A DNA stretch of 16,754 nucleotides from an uncultured Brachyspira sp. Lineage in GTDB: Bacteria > Spirochaetota > Brachyspiria > Brachyspirales > Brachyspiraceae. The translations under genes were made by a program, and so were the position numbers. Under the pieces are notes generated by a model. That model had not been told where the DNA came from and did not search any database. It was given only the letters and a program-made list of their open reading frames with translations. This document shows, piece after piece, positions 7,255 to 14,497 of this stretch. Position 1 is the stretch's first letter; each line of letters starts with the position of its first letter. The stretch spans positions 1 to 16,754 of the forward strand of contig CAKVCG010000022.1 of the NCBI GenBank assembly GCA_934725525.1, given 5' to 3'.

Positions 7255-8346
7255 ATGGTTATGCATTTTTTATATGTATTTTGGGACTTTCTTGTTATAA
7301 GTTCAGAGTGGATAATAATCAGTTTAATTTTATCTGGAATAATACATGCCTTCATAAAACCTCAAAAACTTCAGAAGCAAATAGGAAATAAAAAAATATC
7401 GTCTATTATAAAAACTACGATATCGGGCTGTTTATTACCTATATGCAGTTGCGGAGTTCTTCCTCTTGCTTTAAGTATATATAGAACGGGAGCGTATTTG
7501 GGACCGACTTTATCATTTCTTGTGGCGACTCCTATAATAAATCCAGCGGCTATAATAATGGCTTTCGCTATGCTTGGCAAGGAAATTGCAATTATATATG
7601 TTATATGCGGAGTATCAATTCCAATAATAATAGGAATACTAGGAAATTTATTTGGCGGAGAGGAGTTAATATCGAAAGAAGTTTTGAAATTGCAAGATAT
7701 GAATATCGAAATACCCGAAAATAATTATATTGATAAAACTAAATGGTATAAAAAGTTATATTATGGCATTATTTGGGGATTCAATACGCTTGGTATAGAA
7801 ATAAGCAGGTTTATATTGGTAGGAACTTTTTTAGGAACATTATTAATAATTGTAATACCTCAATCTTTTGTAATGCAATATTTAAGCAATCCAAGACTTG
7901 TGTCTATTGTAGGAATAACAGCCATAGGATGTATAATGTATGTATGCGCGTTAGGACATATTCCTTTTATAGCGGCTTTAATATCTGCTGGAGCTTCGCC
8001 TGGCATAGCAATAACATTTTTAATAACGGGAGTTGCAACGAATATATCGGAATTGATTAGCATATATAAACTTATAGGCAAGAGAAGTTTATTGATATAT
8101 ATTTTATCTATGCTTTTCTTTGGAATATCTATAGGATATATAACGAATATTTTATTATTTGACAATTTTACTCCAATATTTAATTTGTCAAACGCAAAAA
8201 GACAAATAGAGATAGCTAATAATATAAATATAATTTTTCCCGTATGGTTTAAAAATATATGCGCCTTTGCCGTTTTATTTATGGGTATTTATTCTTGGTT
8301 TATAGTTGTAAAGAATAAATTAAAAAGTATTAGAGGAAATATATAA
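7255..8346 (+). CDS. saoE: SaoE: ArsP/DUF318-type permease, probable metal(loid) efflux
   Basis: This 363-residue polytopic membrane protein has roughly eight hydrophobic segments arranged as two homologous halves. The first half contains the signature of the ArsP/YraQ (DUF318) permeases, GCLLPICSCGVLP (58-70), followed by FLVATPIINPAAI (88-100). The second half contains YVCALGHIPFIAALISAGAS with Cys226 and Cys231, followed by FLITGVATN. Characterised ArsP proteins export trivalent organoarsenicals, so export of metal or organometal product through the inner membrane fits. It corresponds to the SaoE efflux component as I remember it. A nearby in-frame ATG (7261) could be an alternative start. 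The gene is tightly packed: 7 nt after saoT, and its TAA is immediately followed by the saoC ATG. Confidence 0.85.
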   Translation: MVMHFLYVFWDFLVISSEWIIISLILSGIIHAFIKPQKLQKQIGNKKISSIIKTTISGCLLPICSCGVLPLALSIYRTGAYLGPTLSFLVATPIINPAAIIMAFAMLGKEIAIIYVICGVSIPIIIGILGNLFGGEELISKEVLKLQDMNIEIPENNYIDKTKWYKKLYYGIIWGFNTLGIEISRFILVGTFLGTLLIIVIPQSFVMQYLSNPRLVSIVGITAIGCIMYVCALGHIPFIAALISAGASPGIAITFLITGVATNISELISIYKLIGKRSLLIYILSMLFFGISIGYITNILLFDNFTPIFNLSNAKRQIEIANNINIIFPVWFKNICAFAVLFMGIYSWFIVVKNKLKSIRGNI

Positions 8347-8799
8347 ATGAGAAATCTATTATTTATAATATTAGGCATATTTATTGTGTGTTGCAAATAT
8401 AATAATAAAAACAATAAAGAGAATTTGGATGGCATAAAAAATATAGAATTATATAAAGAATATTTGAATAAGTATAACGATAAAGAAATATTAACTTTTT
8501 TAGAAGGAGATTTTAGCGGAGATAATATATCAGATTTAATTATTATATACAGAGAATCGAATAATTCAAATAAATTAATAGGAATATATACGGATGAAAA
8601 AGGAAAAATACTTATAACAAATCCTATACCTGCGCCTATAGAAAACTATATTATTAAATTCTACAATATAGACGAAATTGAACCTTGCGAGTTTTTGGTT
8701 TCGGGACAGAAAGGAGCTAATATAGGTTTTGCGGTATATAGACTTGAAAACGGAGAGTTTATTAGTTTATTTGAAAGCGGAATGGAGAGATGTTGCTAA
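8347..8799 (+). CDS. saoC: SaoC: lipoprotein ending in Cys-Cys-COOH
   Basis: This 150-residue protein has a short signal peptide and a probable lipobox around IFIVCC (Cys15/16), so it is likely membrane-anchored outside the cytoplasm. The body is Asn/Lys-rich near the anchor and then has a beta-rich domain with an EF-hand-like calcium-loop look (FLEGDFSGDNISDLIIIY, about 56-73), as in VCBS/FG-GAP-like repeats. The striking feature is the C-terminus, GMERCC followed directly by TAA. This agrees with the family I recall as the Cys-Cys-COOH (seleno)protein SaoC, in which a terminal Cys may be Sec. A C-terminal vicinal Cys pair is well suited to bind or hand over soft metals (compare the flexible Cys-Cys tail of MerA). 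The ATG abuts the saoE stop, with AGAGGA about 9 nt upstream. Confidence 0.8.
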   Translation: MRNLLFIILGIFIVCCKYNNKNNKENLDGIKNIELYKEYLNKYNDKEILTFLEGDFSGDNISDLIIIYRESNNSNKLIGIYTDEKGKILITNPIPAPIENYIIKFYNIDEIEPCEFLVSGQKGANIGFAVYRLENGEFISLFESGMERCC

Positions 8800-8868
8800 T
8801 AATTTGCATATTTATAAATAAGTATGTAATTATAATAAAAAATAATTTTTATAAAAAGGAGATTTAAA

Positions 8869-10074
8869 ATGACACTTTTAAAAAGAAAATTTTGGGAAGT
8901 CCAAAGAGTTTTCGCAGTTTTAACGATTGCATTATTTAGTATTTTTGCAATCGTATCATGCGCAAAAGAAGAAGGCGGTAGCGAAAATGCTATTCCGCAA
9001 GATGTTCAAAGTTTGGTTTCGGGATATAATCTTGAGCCTTTAAGTAAAGAAGATAGCGATTATGTTATCAATTTGGGTTATTATGATTGCGACCATATGA
9101 CTGCGGCTTGCGTTGGAGAAGATACGGGAATATTTAAGGCTTTGGGCTTAAAAGTATCCGTTACGGGAAACGGTAATGTTCCCGAAGCTATGAGCGCGGG
9201 AAAAATGGATATAGCCTACGCTTCGTTTAGGACGACTTTAAATGCCGTAAAAAATAAAGTTCCGCTCTTTATAGCGGCTGAAAATCATACGGGAGGAGCG
9301 GAATATTTTGTCGTAGCTAAAAATATAGATAATCCTCAAGATTTATTAGGCAAAAGAATTTCTATGGGGGCTAATGCCGAAACGGAGAATTTAAATTGGG
9401 CTGAATGGAGCGCAGATTTGAATATTCCGAGAGATACAAAATATTATGAAAATTTTTCAATGAGCGATTCCGATTCTTATTTTGCTTTTAAGTTGGGAAA
9501 GTTGGACGGTTATGGAGCTTGCGACCCTTGGGGTTCTATGGCAGAATATGAAGATACGGGAAAAATATTAGTAAGACAAAATACCGACAGAGAGATAGAC
9601 GGACATGGCACTTGTTGTAAAATATGTATGAATTATAATTTTGCAAAAGCTCATCCTAAATTAGCCGAAAGAATATTGCTTGCTCATGCTATATCCGTAG
9701 AATATATGTATTTGCATCCGTATAAAGCCGCCGAGATATTCGCAAAAAATTATAATGTTCCTTTAGAAGTAGGGCTTATGACTTTATGGAAAAAATTAAA
9801 CGAAGAAGGCAGAACTATTACATGGAAATTAAATAGAGAGTATGTTTATAATCAAATGAAAACAATGAGACGATTAGGAGTGAGAAACGATATTAATCAG
9901 TTAAATATAGACGATTACATTGATTTATCATATTTTAACAACTCTGGCGCTAAAGACTTCGATAAATTTATAGAAGAAGAAGTTAACCCAATATTTCCTT
10001 TAGGTATGAGTTATGAAGAATGGAGATCAAAAGCGGTTGAGATAGATGATATAGTTGAAAAAACTGGAGTTTAA
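8869..10074 (+). CDS. saoX: SaoX: Cys-rich ABC transporter substrate-binding lipoprotein
   Basis: This 401-residue substrate-binding protein is of the NrtA/SsuA/TauA (NMT1-like) type. The lipoprotein signal ends in AIVSC (Cys31). The family pattern is seen in VINLGYYDCDHMTAACVGEDTGIFKALGLKV (about 66-96), then VPEAMSAGKMDIAYASF (104-120), and later EYFVVAKN...DLLGKRISMG. Nitrate and sulfonate binders do not have the six extra cysteines found here: Cys74, Cys81, Cys218 and the cluster Cys249-Cys250-xx-Cys253. This suggests a thiophilic ligand such as an organomercury or other organometal cation. It has a strong AAGGAG site. A 69-bp gap separates it from saoC. It pairs with SaoB as a second binding component for the SaoP/SaoA importer. 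Confidence 0.85.
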   Translation: MTLLKRKFWEVQRVFAVLTIALFSIFAIVSCAKEEGGSENAIPQDVQSLVSGYNLEPLSKEDSDYVINLGYYDCDHMTAACVGEDTGIFKALGLKVSVTGNGNVPEAMSAGKMDIAYASFRTTLNAVKNKVPLFIAAENHTGGAEYFVVAKNIDNPQDLLGKRISMGANAETENLNWAEWSADLNIPRDTKYYENFSMSDSDSYFAFKLGKLDGYGACDPWGSMAEYEDTGKILVRQNTDREIDGHGTCCKICMNYNFAKAHPKLAERILLAHAISVEYMYLHPYKAAEIFAKNYNVPLEVGLMTLWKKLNEEGRTITWKLNREYVYNQMKTMRRLGVRNDINQLNIDDYIDLSYFNNSGAKDFDKFIEEEVNPIFPLGMSYEEWRSKAVEIDDIVEKTGV

Positions 10075-10135
10075 ATAAACTATTAAATTTACAAAAATTA
10101 TAAAATTAAAATATTAAAAAACAGGAGATTAAATT

Positions 10136-10969
10136 ATGAGACACTTAAAAAACATTATTATTGTTATATCGCTAATTATTATGGTCGTTATAATTAACGG
10201 TTTCAATAAAAAAAGCGATTCTGAAAATTTAAAAATAGCTTCAAATATTAATACTAATAAGATAGTTATAGCTTGCGGAACGGACGCTTCTGGTATGTTG
10301 ATGTCCTATATATTAAAAAATAAAAATGCAAATATAGAATTGTCTAATTTCGATTATACCGAGCTTATGGATTGTTGCGGCGCTCAAGCCGAATTTGCGT
10401 TTATGTCAGGTAAAGTCGATATGGCGGTTCTTTGCCCAGATGCATCCGCAAAATTTTTGGGAGTGGACACTAATTATTTTATTGTAGATTCTATAGTCCG
10501 AGGCTCTAATATACTGGTTTATTTTGACGAAAGTTATGAAAATGTAGACCCTAAAAATATAGGATATATGAATAAAAGATTATTGCAAGAATCTATTTTA
10601 AAATCCGTATATCCTAATGCGTCTTACTATCCAATGCTTTCTACCGCTTTGCCTTACGCGTTGGCAAAAAAAGAAGTTGACGCCATATTTACCGATATAA
10701 TTTTGGCTTTAAAAATTAAAAACGCTAAATTTAAAATGATAAATACGGATAAAGTAGATTATTATTTAGTAGCTTCAAAAAAATTAAAAGGCTCAGATAC
10801 GCTTAATAATTTTATTAAAGCTTATAATAACGCCGTTGACGATATTCAAAACGATAATATTTTATCGGATATGATAGGAAGCTATTTGAGTATTTCGGAT
10901 TCTAAAGGAGAAACTGATATATGGAAGAAAATGAAAGTTCGATTCAACAAAATAAAAACAGAACTATAA
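10136..10969 (+). CDS. saoB: SaoB: second ABC substrate-binding protein with vicinal Cys pair
   Basis: This 277-residue protein has an N-terminal hydrophobic segment (about 6-22) that serves as signal or anchor. It lacks a lipobox Cys, unlike SaoX. The mature region resembles a short NMT1/periplasmic binding fold: KIVIACGTDASGMLMSYIL (42-60), LMDCCGAQAEFAFMSGKVDMAVLCPDAS (78-104) and YALAKKEVDAIFTDIILALKI. Cysteines at 47, 80, 81 and 100 lie at the expected ligand cleft, with Cys80-Cys81 the key pair. I recall SaoB as an ABC transporter substrate-binding (seleno)protein whose pair can contain Sec; both are Cys codons here. The gene has an AGGAG site and overlaps saoP by 49 nt, which implies coupled translation. 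Confidence 0.8.
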   Translation: MRHLKNIIIVISLIIMVVIINGFNKKSDSENLKIASNINTNKIVIACGTDASGMLMSYILKNKNANIELSNFDYTELMDCCGAQAEFAFMSGKVDMAVLCPDASAKFLGVDTNYFIVDSIVRGSNILVYFDESYENVDPKNIGYMNKRLLQESILKSVYPNASYYPMLSTALPYALAKKEVDAIFTDIILALKIKNAKFKMINTDKVDYYLVASKKLKGSDTLNNFIKAYNNAVDDIQNDNILSDMIGSYLSISDSKGETDIWKKMKVRFNKIKTEL

Positions 10970-11736
10970 ATTTGGGAAATGCGGGCGGCAGCCCTTTAAT
11001 GAAATTATACAGTTTTTCCGTATTGATTCTCATTATGATTGTATGGTTTTTTCTCGCTAAAAAAATAGATAATAATCTTTTGCTTCCAGATTTTATATTA
11101 ATGTGCAAAGAATTTTTTCGCTCTTGGATTGACCCTGCGACAGTTAGTAATTTATTAATAACTTTGAATAGAGTTTTTAAAGGATTTATTATAAGTTGTA
11201 TTATAGGGCTTCCTTTAGGACTTATAATGGGATATTCAAAGCGAATGCTACTTGCAATATCGCCCGTTATAAATTCTATTAGGCAGATACCAATAATGGC
11301 TTGGGTTCCTTTATCTATAGTGTGGTTTGGACTTGGAGACGGTCCGACAATATTCTTAATAACAATGAGCGCTATATTTCCGCTTATAATAAATACTATA
11401 GACGGAGTTAGAGGCATAGATGTTAATTATATTAATTCGGCAAGAAGTATGGGAGCTAATAATATGAATATAATGATAGATATTATACTTCCTGGGGCAT
11501 TGCCTTCTTTTTTGACGGGATGCAGACTTGCTTTAGGGTTAGGTTGGATGAGCGTTATATGCGCCGAATTTATAGCTACAAGCAAAGGATTTGGATTTAT
11601 ATTAATCGAAGCTCAGCAGAGACTTGAAACGCCAAGATTATACGCTCTTATGATAATATCGGCTATTATAGGATTTACTATGGATAGAATACTTCTGTTT
11701 ATAGAAAAAATACTTACTTCATGGAGATTTAAATAG
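10921..11736 (+). CDS. saoP: SaoP: ABC transporter permease subunit
   Basis: This 271-residue inner membrane permease is of the BPD_transp_1 family, SsuC/TauC/NrtB-like, with about six transmembrane segments. The cytoplasmic EAA-type loop that docks the ATPase is visible as SARSMGANNMNIMIDIILPGALPSFLTG, and the AWVPLSIVWFGLGDGPTIFLI segment is typical of SsuC-type permeases. The start at 10921 lies inside saoB. It is supported by an AAAGGAG site 10 nt upstream within the saoB coding sequence. An internal Met 26 codons later would give a more typical, shorter N-terminus but lacks that signal. Together with SaoA and the two binding proteins it should form an importer. Confidence 0.9.
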   Translation: MEENESSIQQNKNRTINLGNAGGSPLMKLYSFSVLILIMIVWFFLAKKIDNNLLLPDFILMCKEFFRSWIDPATVSNLLITLNRVFKGFIISCIIGLPLGLIMGYSKRMLLAISPVINSIRQIPIMAWVPLSIVWFGLGDGPTIFLITMSAIFPLIINTIDGVRGIDVNYINSARSMGANNMNIMIDIILPGALPSFLTGCRLALGLGWMSVICAEFIATSKGFGFILIEAQQRLETPRLYALMIISAIIGFTMDRILLFIEKILTSWRFK

Positions 11737-11747
11737 GAAATTGATAT

Positions 11748-12518
11748 ATGGCTATTCTTAAAGTTGATAATGTAAGCAAATCTTTTAAATCTAAAAAATC
11801 TCAAAATGTGGAAGTATTAAAGAATATTAGTTTTGAAATAGAAAAAGGCGAATTCGTGACTTTGCTCGGTCCTTCGGGATGCGGTAAAACAACATTGCTT
11901 ACTATGATAGGAGGTTTTCAGCAAGCCACTTCGGGTAATATTTATCTTGAAAATAAAATAATAATAGAACCTTCTTCGGAAAGAGGCTATGTGTTTCAGA
12001 ATTACGCTTTATTTCCTTGGATGACCGTAGCTAAAAATATACTCTATTCTTTAAAATTTAAAAAAATGACTAAAGAAGAAAAGAAAAATAGATTAAAAGA
12101 ATTATTAAATATGTCTCACCTTAACGGGCATGAGGATAAATATCCAATATCTTTATCGGGAGGAATGCAACAAAGAGTCGCAGTAGTTAGGGCTTTAGCG
12201 TCTAATCCTAAAATATTATTACTTGACGAACCGCTTGGAGCTATAGATTTGCAATTAAGAGAGCATATGCAAAATGAATTATTATCTTTAGTGAAAAGCG
12301 GAGACAATACGGTTTTAATGGTGACGCATGATGTTTCCGAAGCCGTATATTTGAGCGACAGAGTTATAATTATGAGTTCAAATAAAGGCTCTATATTGGC
12401 GGATATAAAAATAAATATGAATCATCCGAGAGATAGGGAAAGCAAAGAATATTTAGAATATATTATTGAACTTACAAATAATTTAAAAAAAGCTTTTTCA
12501 AAAAAAGTTATGGATTAA
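11748..12518 (+). CDS. saoA: SaoA: ABC transporter ATP-binding protein
   Basis: This 256-residue ATPase of the SsuB/TauB/NrtD subgroup energises the SaoP channel from the cytoplasmic side. All nucleotide-binding motifs are intact: Walker A GPSGCGKTT (41-49), Q-loop YVFQNYALFPW (81-91), ABC signature LSGGM (136-140), Walker B ILLLDEP (156-162) and the H-loop histidine His194 in MVTHDVSEA. It starts 11 bp after saoP with an AGGA site. A 56-bp gap with AAAGGAG leads to saoD. Confidence 0.92.
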   Translation: MAILKVDNVSKSFKSKKSQNVEVLKNISFEIEKGEFVTLLGPSGCGKTTLLTMIGGFQQATSGNIYLENKIIIEPSSERGYVFQNYALFPWMTVAKNILYSLKFKKMTKEEKKNRLKELLNMSHLNGHEDKYPISLSGGMQQRVAVVRALASNPKILLLDEPLGAIDLQLREHMQNELLSLVKSGDNTVLMVTHDVSEAVYLSDRVIIMSSNKGSILADIKINMNHPRDRESKEYLEYIIELTNNLKKAFSKKVMD

Positions 12519-12574
12519 ATATCGTTTGTTCTTTTAATATAGATAATTTAATTTTAAACAAAGGAGAATAAAAA

Positions 12575-12907
12575 ATGAAAGTAGCTTATGTATTTACAAG
12601 CAAGAATTCGCATTTAATTTTGGATAAGATGATTATTCCTCAATTATTAAGCGACAAGCATGGAGCGGATGTAGTGGGAATGATGTTTTTTGCAGATAAC
12701 ACATTCTTACTTACAAAGGGAAGTAATGTAGGCGATAGATTGCAGGAAGTATTAAAAAAGAAAAAAATACTTCTGATGGCATGCAATATATGCGCTATAG
12801 AAAGAGGTATTCATGAAAAGCTAATAGATGGTGCATGTATAGGATGTTTTCCAGATTTATATAAGGCTTTGGACGGAAGCGGAGTAGAACAAGTTATAAC
12901 TTTATAA
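12575..12907 (+). CDS. saoD: SaoD: DsrE-related protein with two CxxC motifs
   Basis: This 110-residue soluble protein has the DsrE/TusD-like alpha/beta fold pattern: an initial beta strand KVAYVFTSK, an amphipathic helix, then GADVVGMMFFADNTFLL, and a short VLKKKKILLMACNICAIERGI segment. DsrE-family proteins relay persulfide sulfur through a conserved Cys; here the Cys content is raised to two CxxC pairs, Cys70-xx-Cys73 and Cys88-xx-Cys91. This fits transient metal binding or a sulfur/selenium relay. It corresponds to SaoD as I recall it. It has an excellent AAAGGAG site and ends 10 bp before saoL. The biochemical role is not established by sequence. Confidence 0.8.
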   Translation: MKVAYVFTSKNSHLILDKMIIPQLLSDKHGADVVGMMFFADNTFLLTKGSNVGDRLQEVLKKKKILLMACNICAIERGIHEKLIDGACIGCFPDLYKALDGSGVEQVITL

Positions 12908-12917
12908 GGATTTTATT

Positions 12918-13520
12918 ATGTCTGATTTTGGAATATCCGATAAATATCAAAATATATCTAAAGAATTGCAAGAAGCGAGATTAAGGCTTATTGATTTTGT
13001 AATTGAGACGGGGCTTCCCGTTAATAAAAATGAAGCCATAAAAATTTGCGGAAATGAATCTCTATATAAAGAGTTATTAGAAAAAGAGATTATAACCGCC
13101 AACGGAGACGATATTGCATTCTTGTATCCCGTATCGGCGCAGGAAACTAATCATAGAGTAAAATTAAGCGATGGACGAGAATTTTTTTCTATGTGCGCTA
13201 TAGATTCTTTGGGAGCTTATAGTTTGTTTCATAAGGATGTTGAAATTAATTCTATATGTAGCAATACAGGAAATAAGATATATATTAAAATCAAAGATAG
13301 AAAAATATTTGAGCATTACCCAAACGATATTCATGTTATTCATGTAGATTTAAATAAGAATAAGAATTGGGCAAGCACTTGCTGAAATATTATGAATTTC
13401 TTTGGTTCAAAGAATGATATGAATGAATGGATTAAAAATCAAAATCTTAATAACGACACTATTTTTCTTTTAGATTTGAATACGGCTTTTGAAGTTGCAA
13501 CCGCTATATTTAAATTATAA
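12918..13520 (+). CDS. saoL: SaoL: MerB-like organometal lyase, probable selenoprotein (Sec at codon 156, in-frame TGA 13383-13385)
   Basis: SaoL is a homologue of organomercurial lyase MerB, which protonolyses carbon-mercury bonds in the cytoplasm. Residues 88-98 (EFFSMCAIDSL) match the MerB active-site motif: Cys93 and Asp96 correspond to MerB Cys96 and Asp99, and Cys114 in ICSNTG matches Cys117. A conventional reading stops after residue 155 (NWASTC) at TGA and would lack the second catalytic Cys and the C-terminal fold. The same frame continues for 44 codons, with NIMNFFGSKNDMNEW resembling the MerB segment after Cys159 (HVHFFAS...W), then LLDLNTAFEVA, to TAA at 13518-13520. The full length is 200 residues, close to MerB's roughly 212. 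Ungapped alignment places the TGA at catalytic Cys159, next to Cys155. A SECIS-like hairpin follows. A premature stop or a sequencing error is the alternative. Confidence 0.82.
13398..13414 (+). promoter_or_regulatory. Candidate bacterial SECIS element in saoL
   Basis: TTCTTT (13398-13403) and AAAGAA (13409-13414) form a perfect stem closing the apical loop GGTTC; G13404 can also pair with C13408. The loop begins with GG, 18 nt after the TGA, which is the same distance and GGU phase as in the E. coli fdhF SECIS. T13397 can be bulged below the stem, with A13396 pairing T13415. These features fit the general bSECIS rules (stem, small loop with a G in its first two bases, 16-37 nt after UGA). 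Binding by SelB is inferred. Confidence 0.75.
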
Positions 13521-13542
13521 AGATTATAAAGCAAGAAAAATA

Positions 13543-13574
13543 AAAAGAGCTTTATTATAATATAAAGCTCTTTT
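13543..13574. terminator. Bidirectional terminator between saoL and metQ
   Basis: A perfect 13-bp inverted repeat (AAAAGAGCTTTAT at 13543-13555 and its complement at 13562-13574) with a 6-nt loop has A-run and T-run flanks. It can thus stop transcription from both the + strand sao cluster and the convergent - strand metQ. It starts 22 bp beyond the TAA at 13518-13520, which supports that TAA, not the earlier TGA, as the true end of saoL. Confidence 0.85.
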
Positions 13575-13604
13575 CAAAAATATTATTTTTTATTTCAAAA
13601 AATT

Positions 13605-14441
13605 TTACTTCCAAGTAGGCAAATAAGAACCTTTGAAATTATTGGCGTAAACTTCTTCGACAATATCAGATTGATAAGCCTCGATTACTTTTTTATATAG
13701 CTCGTTGTCTTTGTCTTTAGTTCTTGCCGCTATCAAATTAACGAACGATTTTCCGCTATAAATAGCGGGGTCGTCTTTAAATATATAATCCGAACCAGGA
13801 TTCAAATCAAAATCTATAGCGTAATTTCCGTTTATAACCGCGCATGCCACATCTGGTAGCAAACTATATATACTGCCAGCGTCAATTTCGACTATATCCA
13901 AATCTAGCGGATTTTCTATTATGTCGGATACGCTCGGAGTATCTCCCGCTTCTGGACGAACTTTTATAAGTCCCGCCGCTTCCAATACTTTTAAAGCTCT
14001 TCCTCCGTTTGAAGGGTCGTTAGGAATCGCAACTTTATCTCTTCTTTTAACCTCGCTTACATTTGAGATTTTTTGAGAGTAGATATTCATTGCCGATATA
14101 TAAGTGTCCGCTATTGCGACTAAATCGTAGCCTTTATTTGACACTTCATCGTTAAAGTAGGCGTAATGCTGAAAAGCGTTCAAATCTATCTCTCCGTCAT
14201 TTAAAGCCTGATTCGGAATAGTATAATCGGAGAAAGTATATAATTCTACCGTTATTCCTTCGTTGGATAATTTTGAAACTATAGGATTCCAAATTTGATA
14301 ATCCGAATCTCCTGCAAAACCCACTCTAACTACTTTATTTCCTCCGCTACTTGAAGAAGAACCCTCGCCGCATGATACGACTGCAAAAATCGTGAAAATC
14401 ATAATTAATGCAACCGCTAAAATGTTTAAAACTTTTTTCAT
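13605..14441 (-). CDS. metQ: Methionine-binding lipoprotein MetQ (NlpA family)
   Basis: This 278-residue substrate-binding lipoprotein belongs to the MetNIQ methionine importer. The signal peptide ends in the lipobox FAVVSC (Cys24), followed by a Ser/Gly-rich tether. The mature part carries NlpA-family motifs: VRVGFAGDSDYQIWNPI, NAFQHYAYFND (a highly conserved QH.Y segment), RRDKVAIPNDPSNGGRALKVLEAAGLIKVR, the DLDIVEIDAG segment and CAVINGNYA. A strong AAGGAG site and a candidate promoter of its own lie upstream. It is downstream of metN and metI on the same strand, so it may be transcribed both with them and alone, as is common for the abundant binding component. Confidence 0.93.
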   Translation of the reverse strand: MKKVLNILAVALIMIFTIFAVVSCGEGSSSSSGGNKVVRVGFAGDSDYQIWNPIVSKLSNEGITVELYTFSDYTIPNQALNDGEIDLNAFQHYAYFNDEVSNKGYDLVAIADTYISAMNIYSQKISNVSEVKRRDKVAIPNDPSNGGRALKVLEAAGLIKVRPEAGDTPSVSDIIENPLDLDIVEIDAGSIYSLLPDVACAVINGNYAIDFDLNPGSDYIFKDDPAIYSGKSFVNLIAARTKDKDNELYKKVIEAYQSDIVEEVYANNFKGSYLPTWK

Positions 14442-14497
14442 TTTTAATTACTCCTTTTTTAGTTTTTATAATTTTTTTATTTAAAAATTTGAATTCA

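Noticed and set aside
7773..8060. Open frame of 95 codons on + inside saoE
   Set aside because: It lies wholly within saoE in another frame; its translation is Cys/Asn/Tyr-rich with no family resemblance and no ribosome binding site context.
8800..8868. Separate promoter before saoX (TTGCAT ... TATAAT)
   Set aside because: The spacing is 21 bp, too long for a normal sigma-70 promoter; the gap may still hold a weak start but I cannot support it.
10944..11417. Open frame of 157 codons on the - strand opposite saoP
   Set aside because: This is the antisense shadow of a well-supported permease gene.
8869..12518. Nitrate, sulfonate or taurine transporter
   Set aside because: The fold family is right, but the many cysteines in both binding proteins and the MerB-like, ArsP-like and DsrE-like neighbours fit a thiophilic substrate better.
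12918..13385. saoL as a complete 155-residue protein ending at TGA
   Set aside because: It would lack the second catalytic Cys and the C-terminal segment of MerB. The frame continues with homologous-looking sequence and a SECIS-like hairpin follows the TGA.
13383..13520. saoL as a pseudogene with a nonsense mutation
   Set aside because: This remains possible, but the codon position (catalytic Cys), the hairpin spacing and the intact reading frame on both sides fit recoding better.
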